DNA of 64,000 bases, taken from NCBI RefSeq assembly GCF_004353505.1, contig NZ_SMNQ01000001.1:682001-746000 (forward strand). The letters run 5' to 3'. Each line of letters opens with the position of its first letter. The first letter of the stretch is position 1. The notes beneath the pieces were generated by a model, which worked only from the letters and a program-made list of their open reading frames with translations, ran no database searches and was not told the origin of the DNA. The translations under genes and the position numbers were made by a program. Below are positions 34,983 to 42,940 of this stretch, in pieces. The DNA is from Streptomyces sp. WAC05374 (lineage in GTDB: Bacteria; Actinomycetota; Actinomycetes; Streptomycetales; Streptomycetaceae).

Positions 34983-35387
34983 ATGGGGCCGCCCGGCGCC
35001 GCGGCGGCCGCCTCCGGGCCGGGGCGGGCCGACGCCGGGCGGGACGACCGGGTCTCCTTCGCCGGACTGTCGGGCGCCGTGGTGTGCGGCTCGGTGGTGT
35101 TCGTCGGCCTGAGCGCCTTCCTGCCGCTGTACGCGGCCGGGCGCACGGGCGGCGGGGGCGCGGCCGGCACGGTGGCGCTGACCGTACTGCACCTGGGGGG
35201 CGGTCGGCGCGGTGCTGGGGGGCACCTCGCCACCCGGTTCGGCCGCCTTCCCGTGGTCCGGTGGTCCCGCGCCCTGACGGTCCCGGCCGTGGCCGGTGTC
35301 GTGCTGGTGCCGGGTCCGGAGCCGGCGGTGGGCGGGCTGCTGCTGCGGGGGCTGCGGGAACCCATTGCATACCTATGCAAAGGATGA
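34983..35387 (+). pseudogene. Truncated, frameshifted MFS transporter remnant
   Basis: The frame reads FAGLSGAVVCGSVVFVGLSAFLPLYA, then ALTVLHLGG, a short out-of-frame patch near 35195-35225 where another frame reads AVGAVLGG, and then HLATRFGRLPVVRW and VPAVAGVVLVPGP. These match the second half of an MFS efflux protein, including the loop between helices 8 and 9. The N-terminal half and the C-terminus are missing. It is not functional. The terminal frame runs into a palindrome at 35365-35380. Confidence 0.5.
35365..35380. promoter_or_regulatory. Perfect palindrome TTGCATA-CC-TATGCAA
   Basis: This is a 7-bp-arm A/T-rich inverted repeat directly after the MFS remnant and 12 bases before the ATG of the zinc-ribbon gene. 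It resembles operators of MarR, PadR or HxlR-type dimers. It may be left from the decayed transporter's divergent regulator or may now control the small gene. Confidence 0.5.
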
Positions 35388-35391
35388 CAAT

Positions 35392-35586
35392 ATGGCCATA
35401 CCGCGCTTTACCGAGGAGTTCCACCGAATGGCCCACGAAGCCGACCCGACTGCTCCCACCCCCTCCCTCCGCGTCGACATCTCCCGTGCCCGTGACTGCC
35501 ACGACTGCGGCGAGTGGGGCACCGTGATCGACACCCACGGCCATGACCGGCCGTGCCCCACCTGCCAGCGCCCCGGCCGGACGTGA
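35392..35586 (+). CDS. Small zinc-ribbon protein
   Basis: ATG at 35392 is preceded by AAAGGATG and gives 64 residues, MAIPRFTEEFHRMAHEADP and onward. The C-terminal half holds two CxxC pairs (DCHDCGEW and RPCPTCQRP) separated by 19 residues, with an intervening THGHD, a zinc-ribbon arrangement. No other domain is present. The function is unknown; small Streptomyces proteins of this type can be RNA- or protein-binding. It lies just upstream of the lanthipeptide locus but has its own promoter-like palindrome. Confidence 0.65.
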   Translation: MAIPRFTEEFHRMAHEADPTAPTPSLRVDISRARDCHDCGEWGTVIDTHGHDRPCPTCQRPGRT

Positions 35587-35740
35587 CCACCCGACGAACC
35601 GTCAGGAAACTTCTCCCTTACGGGAATTGGCTGCGCGCACCTGTGCCGGGACCGGTCCCGCCGAGGCCCGACTCCGCCCAGAACCCGGCGAGTCGTCCAC
35701 CCCGCCCACCGGCTCGGCCGCGCCGCGGGCCCTGACGGAG

Positions 35741-35909
35741 TCACGGCCCGGCGATGCGATTTTCACGCCCATCGGGTGACACGCGGTGGTGTTCCCGGGC
35801 GCCCGAGTCTGCCATCGTCGCTGCTGAGGCGGTGCCACAGCGGCATCGGAACGGACCTTCCCTCCGCATCCGCGCCGCGCAGGGTGACACCACCCGGTTC
35901 ACGGGCCCG
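35741..35909 (+). promoter_or_regulatory. Candidate RamR/AmfR-type repeats upstream of the lanthipeptide operon
   Basis: The 348-base gap 35587-35934 contains no gene. It carries repeated TCACG-C/G-rich elements: TCACGGCCCGG (35741), TCACGCCCATC (35763), a reverse copy TCACCCGATGG (35779 to 35769) and TCACGGGCCCG (35899). RamR-type regulators are known to bind direct repeats upstream of ramC, so these are candidates. The match to the known site is from memory. Confidence 0.35.
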
Positions 35910-35934
35910 ACCGGTCCCGGGACGGGAGGAACTG

Positions 35935-38544
35935 GTGGACAAGCGCTACGAGGCCTACTGCCTGATGGACGCGGACTTCTACGACGCACCCGGCCGTGCC
36001 CAGGGCGGTGACACCGCGTTCGCCCAGGCCACACGTCCCGCTCCCGCCACCTGGCGGCGCTCGGAGGTCGACGAGTGGGTCGTGCTCCGGCCCGACGGCG
36101 TCCCCCTCCCCCTCCAGGGCTGGAAGATCCACGTCTCCGCATGTCTCGACGACGCGGCACAGATCCTCGCCGACGTATGGGACTACTGCCTCCCGCGCAG
36201 GATCGCCTTCAAGTTCCTGCCCAGCAGGGACGTGCTGCTCCTCGCCAACGCCAAGTACGCGCACCGCGGGTCGAGCGGCAAGTTCATGACGATCTACCCC
36301 TCCGACGAGGCCGCGCTGGAGCGGGTGCTCACCGAACTGGGCGCCGTCCTCTCCGGCCGCCCCGGCCCGTACATCCTCAGCGACCTGCGCTGGGGCGAAG
36401 GACCCCTGTACGTCCGGTACGGCGCCTTCGCCGAGCGGTACTGCGTCTCCGAGGACGGTGAGGTGCAGCTCGCCATCGAGGACGGCGAGGGCCGGCTGGT
36501 GCCCGACGTCCGGGGGCCGACCTTCCAGGTGCCCGACTGGGTGGAGCTGCCCGGCTTCCTCGCCCCGCACCTGGCGGCGCGGGGCGCCGGGGCCGCGCTC
36601 GCCGGTCTGCCGTACCGCTTCGACAGCGCCCTGCACTTCTCCAACGGCGGCGGCCTCTACGCCGGCGAGGACCAGCGCACCGGGGAGCGGGTGGTGCTGA
36701 AGGAGGCCCGGCCGTACGCGGGATTGACGGCCGACGGCCGTGACGCGGTCGCCCGGCTGACCAATGAGAAGGAAATCCTGGAACGGCTGCGCGGCCTCGA
36801 CTGCGTACCCGCGCTCCACGACCACTTCGTCCGGGCGGAGCACCACTTCCTGGTCGAGGAGTTCGTCGAGGGCACCGAGCTGGAGCACCTCTTCGTCGAC
36901 CGCTTCCCCCTCGTCGGGCCGCGGACCGACGACGCGGCGCTGGCCCGGCACACCGCCTGGGCCCTGGACGTGTACGAGCGGGTGGAGCGGGCCGTCACCG
37001 CCGTCCACGACCGCGGCGTGGTCATCGGGGACCTCCAGCCGTCGAACATCATGGTCCGGCCCGACGGGCGCGTGGTGCTGATCGACTTCGAGGGCGCGGC
37101 GGACGTGGCGGAGGGGCGGCGCCAGATCCTCGGCACCCAGGGGTTCACCGCACCCCGTGAGCGGCGGGGCTTCGCCGTCGACGCGTACGCCCTCGCCTGC
37201 CTGAAGATCTTCCTCTTCCTGCCGCTGACCGGTCTGTTCGGCCTGGAGCCCGGCAAGGCGGCACAGCTCGCCCGGGAGGCGGCGCGCACCTTCCCCGTGC
37301 CCCGCTCCTTCTTCGACGACGCGGTGCGGACCCTCACGGCCGGCGCCCCGGCGCCGGTGGGCGCCGAGCCCCGGCTGCGGCCCGACCGCGACGGCTGGGC
37401 ACAGGCCCGGGCGTCGCTGGCCGGAGCCATCCTCGCCGAGGCCACACCCCGGCGGGACGACCGGCTCTTCCCCGGCGACATCGAGCAGTTCGAGACGCCG
37501 GGCGGCGGGCTGGGCCTCGCGTACGGCGCGGCCGGAGTGCTGTACGCGCTCGACGTGACCGGCGCCGGACGCCACCCCGGGCACGAGGAGTGGCTGATCG
37601 GGCGGGCCATGCGCCCCGAGCCGGGCACACGGCTCGGCTTCTACGACGGGCTCCACGGCGTCGCCTGGGCACTCGACCACCTCGGCCACCGGCACGAGGC
37701 GCTGAAGGTGCTCGACCAGTGCGCGGGCGAGCACTGGCAGGAGCTCGGCCTCGACCTCCAGGGCGGGCTGTCCGGCATCGGCCTGAACCTGCTCCACTTC
37801 GCGTCGGTCACCGGCGACCCGGCCCTCCACGACGCGGCCGTGCAGGCCGTGGAGGCCGTCGCCGCCCGGCTCGGACCGGTCGACGCCGTACCGGAGACCA
37901 GCGGCGGCGCCCACCCGTACGCCGGGCTGATGCGCGGCTCGGCGGGACCCGCGCTGCTCTTCCTGCGGTGGTACGACCGCACCGGCGAGCCGGTGCTCCT
38001 CGACCTCGCCGAGACGGCACTCCGGCAGGACCTGCGCCGGTGCCTCGTGCGCGAGGAGGGCGACATGGAGGTCAACGAGGGCTGGCGGACGATGCCGTAC
38101 CTCGCCGACGGCAGCGTGGGCATCGGCCTGGTCCTCGACGACTACCTGGCGCGCCGCCACGACGACGGGCTCGCCGGGGCGTCGGCCGCCATCCGGCGGG
38201 CCGCCCAGGGCGGGTTCTACATGGAGCCGGGCCTCTTCGACGGCCTGGCCGGCATGATCCTCCACCTCGCCCGCGCGTACCCGCCCGGCACGGCGGCCGA
38301 CCGCGACCCCGTCGTCGCCGAGCACATCCGCCGGCTGGCGCGCTACGCGGTGGTGCGCCGGGGCCGGCTGACGTTCCCGGGCGAGCAGTTGCTGCGGCTC
38401 TCCCTCGACCTGGGCACCGGGAGCGCCGGTGTGCTGCTGGCGCTCGGCGCAGCGCTCCACGACGCACCCGTGCACCTGCCGTTCCTCGGAACGGCCCCGA
38501 GCCACGTAAGTCCCCGTCCCCACGAAGTTGCAGAACGGAGGTGA
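35935..38544 (+). CDS. amfT: Class III lanthipeptide synthetase LanKC (RamC/AmfT type)
   Basis: GTG at 35935 with GGAGG five bases upstream gives 869 residues. The start VDKRYEAYCLMDADFYD is typical of RamC/AmfT. Domains: N-terminal lyase (about 1-205, with IAFKFLPSRDVLLLANAKYAHRGSSGKF); a Ser/Thr-kinase domain (about 225-500) with VVLKEARPY lysine, VIGDLQPSNIMV catalytic loop and LIDFEGA metal motif; and a LanC-like cyclase (about 515-865) with GLAYGAAGVLYAL, YDGLHGVAWAL, LQGGLSGIGLNLL and GTGSAGVLLAL. It lacks the zinc ligands of true LanC, as class III enzymes do. It phosphorylates Ser/Thr of the precursor, eliminates phosphate and forms (methyl)lanthionine or labionin rings. The precursor gene follows after 6 bases. 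Confidence 0.95.
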   Translation: MDKRYEAYCLMDADFYDAPGRAQGGDTAFAQATRPAPATWRRSEVDEWVVLRPDGVPLPLQGWKIHVSACLDDAAQILADVWDYCLPRRIAFKFLPSRDVLLLANAKYAHRGSSGKFMTIYPSDEAALERVLTELGAVLSGRPGPYILSDLRWGEGPLYVRYGAFAERYCVSEDGEVQLAIEDGEGRLVPDVRGPTFQVPDWVELPGFLAPHLAARGAGAALAGLPYRFDSALHFSNGGGLYAGEDQRTGERVVLKEARPYAGLTADGRDAVARLTNEKEILERLRGLDCVPALHDHFVRAEHHFLVEEFVEGTELEHLFVDRFPLVGPRTDDAALARHTAWALDVYERVERAVTAVHDRGVVIGDLQPSNIMVRPDGRVVLIDFEGAADVAEGRRQILGTQGFTAPRERRGFAVDAYALACLKIFLFLPLTGLFGLEPGKAAQLAREAARTFPVPRSFFDDAVRTLTAGAPAPVGAEPRLRPDRDGWAQARASLAGAILAEATPRRDDRLFPGDIEQFETPGGGLGLAYGAAGVLYALDVTGAGRHPGHEEWLIGRAMRPEPGTRLGFYDGLHGVAWALDHLGHRHEALKVLDQCAGEHWQELGLDLQGGLSGIGLNLLHFASVTGDPALHDAAVQAVEAVAARLGPVDAVPETSGGAHPYAGLMRGSAGPALLFLRWYDRTGEPVLLDLAETALRQDLRRCLVREEGDMEVNEGWRTMPYLADGSVGIGLVLDDYLARRHDDGLAGASAAIRRAAQGGFYMEPGLFDGLAGMILHLARAYPPGTAADRDPVVAEHIRRLARYAVVRRGRLTFPGEQLLRLSLDLGTGSAGVLLALGAALHDAPVHLPFLGTAPSHVSPRPHEVAERR

Positions 38545-38550
38545 CACCAC

Positions 38551-38667
38551 ATGACGATCCTCGACCTGCAGGGCATGGAAACCAGGCACCACGGCAAGCC
38601 CAGGAGGAGCGGCGCCAGCAAGTACTGCGGCGGCGGCGCCAGCAGGCTCAGCCTGTTGCTTTGCTGA
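38551..38667 (+). CDS. amfS: Class III lanthipeptide precursor (AmfS/SapB-like), 38 residues
   Basis: This gene is too short for normal ORF calling. ATG at 38551 follows GGAGGTG that overlaps the lanKC stop. The leader MTILDLQGMETRHHGK contains the conserved ILDLQ recognition motif of class III precursors. The core includes two SxxSx(n)C units: SGASKYC (residues 20-26) and SRLSLLLC (31-38), separated by GGGA, so two labionin/lanthionine rings are expected. The last residue is the ring cysteine itself. AmfS/SapB cores have two rings with different hydrophobic content; here the first ring has K-Y and the linker is Gly-rich. The product is probably a surfactant morphogen for aerial hyphae. Confidence 0.9.
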   Translation: MTILDLQGMETRHHGKPRRSGASKYCGGGASRLSLLLC

Positions 38668-38675
38668 ACCGGACC

Positions 38676-38709
38676 GGGGCGAGGACGCCCACGGCGTCCC
38701 CGCCCCTTT
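38676..38709 (+). terminator. Hairpin after the precursor gene
   Basis: Stem GGGGCGAGGACGCC with loop CAC and GGCGTCCCCGCCCC (one A-C mismatch), followed by TTT. It lies between precursor and transporters and may act as a partial terminator that keeps precursor mRNA in excess over transporter mRNA. Confidence 0.7.
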
Positions 38710-38745
38710 CGCATGCTCGGGCACGTGTACGTACGGGAGAGGCCC

Positions 38746-40509
38746 ATGGACCGACGCGGCGCGGACCGCCTGCTGCTGAAGGCGGCGCGGCGGGGCGGAC
38801 CCTGGGTGCCCGTCATGCTGGCGACCGCGCTGCTGCTCGCCGGTGTCTACACGGTGCTGCCGGCCCTGATGGGCCGCACGCTGGACGCCGTGCTCAGTGG
38901 GGGCGACGTCGCCCTGTGGCTGTCCCTGAGCGTCGCCGCGATCGCGCTGCTGATGGTGTGCGACATCGCCGACGACCTCGCGGGCAAACTGGCCGAGGCG
39001 CGTTCCGTCGCCTGGCTGCGCCGCACCCTGCTCGGCGCCGTCCTGGGCCTGGGCGTGCGCGCCACGCGCCGCTTCACGGCCGGGGACCTGGTGAGCCGGC
39101 TGGTCGGCAACACCGCCCGGACCGGGCAGGTGGCGTCGACCCTGGTGTGGGCGGTCATGGACCTGGTGCCCCCGCTCGGCGCGGTCGTCGCCCTGGCGCT
39201 GATCGACCCCTGGCTGTGCCTCACCTTCCTGGTGGGGCTGCCCGTCGTGCTGTGGCTGGTGCGCACCTTCGTCCGCGACGCCTCCGACATCAACGAGCGC
39301 TACTTCGACACGCAGGGCCGGCTGGCCGCCCGGCTGGTGGACGCCCTGGCCGGCATCCGGACGATCACCGCCGCCGGGACGCTGGACCGGGAGGTGCGGC
39401 GTGTGCTCGGCCCGCTGCCGGAGCTGCGCCGGCACGGGTCGGGGATGTGGCGGGCCCTGGCGCGGGTGTCGTCGCGGGAGGCGCTGGCCGTCCCGCTGCT
39501 GGAGGTGGCCGTGCTGGCGGTCGCGGGCCTGGAGCTGGCGCGCGGCCGGATCACCCCCGGTGAGGTGCTGGCGGCCGGCGAGTACGTGGCCCTGGCCACC
39601 GGGATCAGCTCCCTGGTGTCGTCGGCCCACCGGCTGGCCCTCGCCCGGGCGACCGCGGGCCGGGTCCGTGAGGTGCTCGCCGAGCCGCCGGTGGCGTACG
39701 GAGCCGGGGAACCGCCCGACGGGCCGGGGCGGCTGGAGTTCCGGGGCGTCACCGTGCGCGGGGCGGGCGGGGAGGCCGTCCTGGCGGACCTGTGGCTGAC
39801 CGTCCCGGGAGGCGCCCTGGTCGCGGTCGCGGGGCCCTCCGGGTCGGGCAAGTCGCTGCTGGCCGCGCTGGCGGGGCGGCTGCTGGACCCCGACGAGGGC
39901 GAGGTGCTGCTGGACGGCGTGCCGCTGCGGCGCCTCGGCCGGACGGCGCTGCGGCGATCGGTGGCGTACGGGTTCGAGCGGCCGGTGCTGCTGGGTGAGA
40001 CGTTCGCCGACGCGATCGCCCTGGGGGCGCCGCGGGCAGGCCCGGAGGAGGTGGCCCGGCAGGCGGCGGCGGCGCGGGCGGACGAGTTCGTCCGGCGGAT
40101 GCCGCACGGCTACGCGACGCGGCTCGCCGACGCCCCCGTCTCCGGCGGCGAGGCGCAGCGGGTGGGCCTGGCGCGGGCGTTCCTCCAGGCGGGGCGCGTG
40201 CTGGTGCTGGACGACGTGGCCGCCAGCCTGGACACCGTGACCGAACACCACATCGGCCGGGTGCTCACCGGCACCGGCGCCCTGGCGGGCCGCACCCGTC
40301 TGGTGGTGACGCACCGGGCCTCCACGGCCGCCCGGGCGGACTTCGTCGTCTGGCTGGACGCGGGGCGCGTGCGCGGCCGGGGCACGCACGGGGAGCTGTG
40401 GTCGGAGCCCGCGTACCGGGCCGCGTTCCAGCCGGAACCGTCCGGTGCGGCGTCCGGCGCCGCGGGTGCGGGGGTGCCGCGGACCGCGGCGGCGGAGGGG
40501 CCGGCGTGA
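38746..40509 (+). CDS. ABC half-transporter, lanthipeptide export (AmfA/RamA-like)
   Basis: The chosen start is ATG at 38746 (MDRRGADRLLLKAARRGG) with GGGAGAGG upstream; an in-frame ATG at 38713 overlaps the hairpin. The 587 residues comprise six membrane helices (to about 320) and an ATPase. Walker A is GPSGSGKS and the signature is VSGGEAQRVGLARAF. Walker B is LVLDDVAASLD, in which the catalytic Glu is replaced by Asp. That indicates a degenerate nucleotide site, normal for one half of a heterodimer. It pairs with the next gene, whose start overlaps its stop (GTGA), to export the modified peptide. Confidence 0.9.
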   Translation: MDRRGADRLLLKAARRGGPWVPVMLATALLLAGVYTVLPALMGRTLDAVLSGGDVALWLSLSVAAIALLMVCDIADDLAGKLAEARSVAWLRRTLLGAVLGLGVRATRRFTAGDLVSRLVGNTARTGQVASTLVWAVMDLVPPLGAVVALALIDPWLCLTFLVGLPVVLWLVRTFVRDASDINERYFDTQGRLAARLVDALAGIRTITAAGTLDREVRRVLGPLPELRRHGSGMWRALARVSSREALAVPLLEVAVLAVAGLELARGRITPGEVLAAGEYVALATGISSLVSSAHRLALARATAGRVREVLAEPPVAYGAGEPPDGPGRLEFRGVTVRGAGGEAVLADLWLTVPGGALVAVAGPSGSGKSLLAALAGRLLDPDEGEVLLDGVPLRRLGRTALRRSVAYGFERPVLLGETFADAIALGAPRAGPEEVARQAAAARADEFVRRMPHGYATRLADAPVSGGEAQRVGLARAFLQAGRVLVLDDVAASLDTVTEHHIGRVLTGTGALAGRTRLVVTHRASTAARADFVVWLDAGRVRGRGTHGELWSEPAYRAAFQPEPSGAASGAAGAGVPRTAAAEGPA

Positions 40510-42287
40510 GGGGGCGGGCCTCAGGGCTGCTGCTGGCGTCGCTGCGCAGGCGGCGCGGGGCGTTCGTGCGGCTCACGGGCTGGTCGCTGCTCCAGGGCGT
40601 GCCGGCGTTCCTGTCCGGGTGGGCGGTCGCACGGGCCGTGGACGACGGCTTCCTCGCCGGCCGGACCGGGACCGGGCTGGCGTGGCTGGGGGCGCTGGCG
40701 GCGGCCGTGGTGGTCGGGGCGTGGGCGACGCACCATGCCACGCTCGTGCTGTCCGCCGTCGTGGAACCGCTCCGGGACGAGCTGGTCACGCTGGTCGCCT
40801 CGGGCACGCTGCACCGGTCGGCGCGGGCGGGGCGTCCGGCCGACACGGCCGGGGTGGCCCGGCTGACCGAGCAGGTGGAGATCGCCCGGGAGGCGTACGG
40901 CGCGGTCGTGATGTTCGTGCAGGGTTTCGTGGTCACGGTGGCGGGGGTGCTGCTGGGCCTGGCCGCGCTGGACCCGGCGCTGCTGGTGTTCGTCCTGCCC
41001 CCGCTGTTCGCGGGCCTGGTCCTGTTCGCCGTGGCGCTGCGGGCGCTGGCCGCGCGCCAGCGGGCGGTGGTGCTGGCCGACGAGCGCATGGCCGAGAGCG
41101 TCGGCGCGGTGACCGGCGGGCTGCGGGACGTGGTGGCGTGCGGCGCCGAGGACGTCGTACGGGAGCGGACCGGTGAGCGGATCGAGGCGGCGGCCGGGGC
41201 CACCCGGGCGCTGGCGCGGGCGACGGCGCTGCGCACCGCGTCGCTGGGCGTGGGCGGCTGGCTGCCCCTGCTGCTGCTCCTGGCCGGGGCGCCGTGGCTG
41301 GTGCAGCGCGGTGTGACGGCGGGCGCGATCCTCGGTGCGGTGACGTACGTGTCGCAGGGCCTCCAGCCCGCGTTGCAGGGTCTGGTCCAGGGCGTCGGCG
41401 GCAGCGGGCTGTGGCTGCTGGTCACCGTGGGCCGGATCGCCGAGGTGGGCGGGCCCGCCGGGGCCGCCGGGCCGCCGGGTCGCGAGCCGGGTGCGGCGGC
41501 GGCGCCGCGCGGGTCGGGCGTGGAGCTGGCCGGGGTGACGTTCGGGTACGCCCGTTCGGCCGAGCCGGTGATCGACGGGCTGGACCTGGTGCTGCGGCCG
41601 GGTGAGCACCTGGCCGTCGTGGGGCCCAGCGGGGCGGGGAAGTCGACGTTCGCCGCGCTGCTGGCGGGCGTGCTGGAACCGGCCGCCGGGCAGGTGAGGC
41701 TGGGCGGCGTACCCGTGCGGAGCCTCCCCGCGGGCGGGCTCGCCCGCCACCGGGTGCTGATCCCGCAGGAGGCGTACGTGTTCGCCGGGACGCTCGGGGA
41801 GAACCTGACGTACCTGGAGCCCGGTGCGGGCCCCGCGGCGGTGGACGCGGCGGTGGACGCGGTCGGCGCCCGCGCGCTGGTGGACCGCCTCGGCGGGTAC
41901 GGGGCGCCCGTCGACCCGCAGGCGCTGTCGGCCGGGGAGCGCCAGCTCATCGCGCTCGTACGGGCCTATCTGCCGCCCGCCGGGCTCGTCGTGCTGGACG
42001 AGGCGACGTGTCACCTCGACCCGGCGGCCGAGGCGTGCGCGGAGGAGGCGTTCGCCCGCCGCCCGGGCACGCTGGTCGTGTGCGCGCACCGGATCAGTTC
42101 GGCGCTGCGGGCGGACCGCGTCCTGGTGCTGGACGGTGCGCGGGCGGGGCTGGGCACGCACGAGGAGCTGCTGGCGGGCTCGGCGCTCTATCGCGACCTC
42201 GTGGGCCACTGGGAGGTCACAGCCAGCCCGACTCCCGAGCGATCCGGATCGCGTCGATCCGGTTCCGCGCTCCGATCTTCCGGGTGA
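40506..42287 (+). CDS. ABC half-transporter, lanthipeptide export (AmfB/RamB-like)
   Basis: GTG at 40506 overlaps the upstream stop. The 593-residue protein has six membrane helices (about 20-310) and an ATPase with Walker A GPSGAGKST and signature LSAGERQLIALVRAYL. Walker B is LVVLDEATCHLD with the catalytic Glu intact, complementing the degenerate site of its partner. The C-terminal 20 residues (PTPERSGSRRSGSALRSSG) are encoded inside the 3' end of the convergent regulator gene, a 71-base overlap; the family domain ends before this tail. Confidence 0.9.
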   Translation: MRGRASGLLLASLRRRRGAFVRLTGWSLLQGVPAFLSGWAVARAVDDGFLAGRTGTGLAWLGALAAAVVVGAWATHHATLVLSAVVEPLRDELVTLVASGTLHRSARAGRPADTAGVARLTEQVEIAREAYGAVVMFVQGFVVTVAGVLLGLAALDPALLVFVLPPLFAGLVLFAVALRALAARQRAVVLADERMAESVGAVTGGLRDVVACGAEDVVRERTGERIEAAAGATRALARATALRTASLGVGGWLPLLLLLAGAPWLVQRGVTAGAILGAVTYVSQGLQPALQGLVQGVGGSGLWLLVTVGRIAEVGGPAGAAGPPGREPGAAAAPRGSGVELAGVTFGYARSAEPVIDGLDLVLRPGEHLAVVGPSGAGKSTFAALLAGVLEPAAGQVRLGGVPVRSLPAGGLARHRVLIPQEAYVFAGTLGENLTYLEPGAGPAAVDAAVDAVGARALVDRLGGYGAPVDPQALSAGERQLIALVRAYLPPAGLVVLDEATCHLDPAAEACAEEAFARRPGTLVVCAHRISSALRADRVLVLDGARAGLGTHEELLAGSALYRDLVGHWEVTASPTPERSGSRRSGSALRSSG

Positions 42288-42828
42288 TCGCCGACAGGTG
42301 GTTGCGCACCGTGCCCACGGACAGCGACAGCCGGTCGGCGATCTCCATGCCGGGGGTGCCCTCGGCCGCGAGCCGCAGCACCTCCCGCTCGCGCGGGGTC
42401 AGCGGGTTCTCCACGGCGTCGAGCACTTGCAGGGCCAGGTCGGGGTCGATGTACCGCTGCCCGCCCACCACCTTGCGGATGCCCTCGACCAGCCGGTCGG
42501 GGGGCCCGTCCTTGCCGATGAGGCCCGGCGGCCGCAGGGAGAGCACCCGGCGCAGCCGCTCCAGCGTGGGCGCCCCGGCCACCAGCAGGGTGCGGCACTC
42601 GGGCAGCCGTTCGCACAGTTCGCCCGCGGTGGCGAGCGCCCGGTCCTGGTGCGCGTCGACGTCGATGACGACGACGTCGGGGCGGTACGACAGGGCCCTG
42701 GCGAGGATGTGCCCGTTCCCGCCGGACTCGGCGACGACCTCCATGTCGTCCTCGCGGGTCAGGACCGCGGCGAGCGCCCCGCGCAGGAGCCCGTTTTCCT
42801 CGACGAGAAGAACACGGATCACTGGCAC
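42217..42828 (-). CDS. amfR: LuxR-family response regulator (RamR/AmfR-like)
   Basis: GTG at 42828 (VPVIRVLLVEENGLLRGAL) gives 203 residues. The receiver domain spans about 1-120 and the LuxR/NarL HTH about 140-200 (NPLTPREREVLRLAAEGTPGMEIADRLSLSVGTVRNHLSAITRKIG). The acidic pocket near residue 10 is Glu-Glu (VEENG) rather than Asp-Asp. The candidate phosphosite is Asp in VVVIDVDAH, and the conserved Lys may be in LIGKDGPP. No sensor kinase is adjacent. RamR/AmfR are orphan regulators that activate the ramCSAB/amfTSBA operon. Here the gene is convergent with, and overlaps, the transporter. Confidence 0.88.
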   Translation of the reverse strand: MPVIRVLLVEENGLLRGALAAVLTREDDMEVVAESGGNGHILARALSYRPDVVVIDVDAHQDRALATAGELCERLPECRTLLVAGAPTLERLRRVLSLRPPGLIGKDGPPDRLVEGIRKVVGGQRYIDPDLALQVLDAVENPLTPREREVLRLAAEGTPGMEIADRLSLSVGTVRNHLSAITRKIGARNRIDAIRIARESGWL

Positions 42829-42940
42829 TCCCCTGCGGTAGGACCTGCCTTACGAGGGATTATCCCCGTTCGCCCCGGCGCGTGCCGGTTCGGCGGACCC
42901 GTTCAGGGCCCGTTCGGCGGCGGCCTGGCCGTGCGTCCCG

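Noticed and set aside
35899..40389. Very long minus-strand open frame (about 1496 codons) opposite the lanthipeptide genes
   Set aside because: It is the GC-skewed shadow of LanKC and the first ABC gene; the translation is low-complexity and lacks domains, while the plus strand has clear catalytic motifs.
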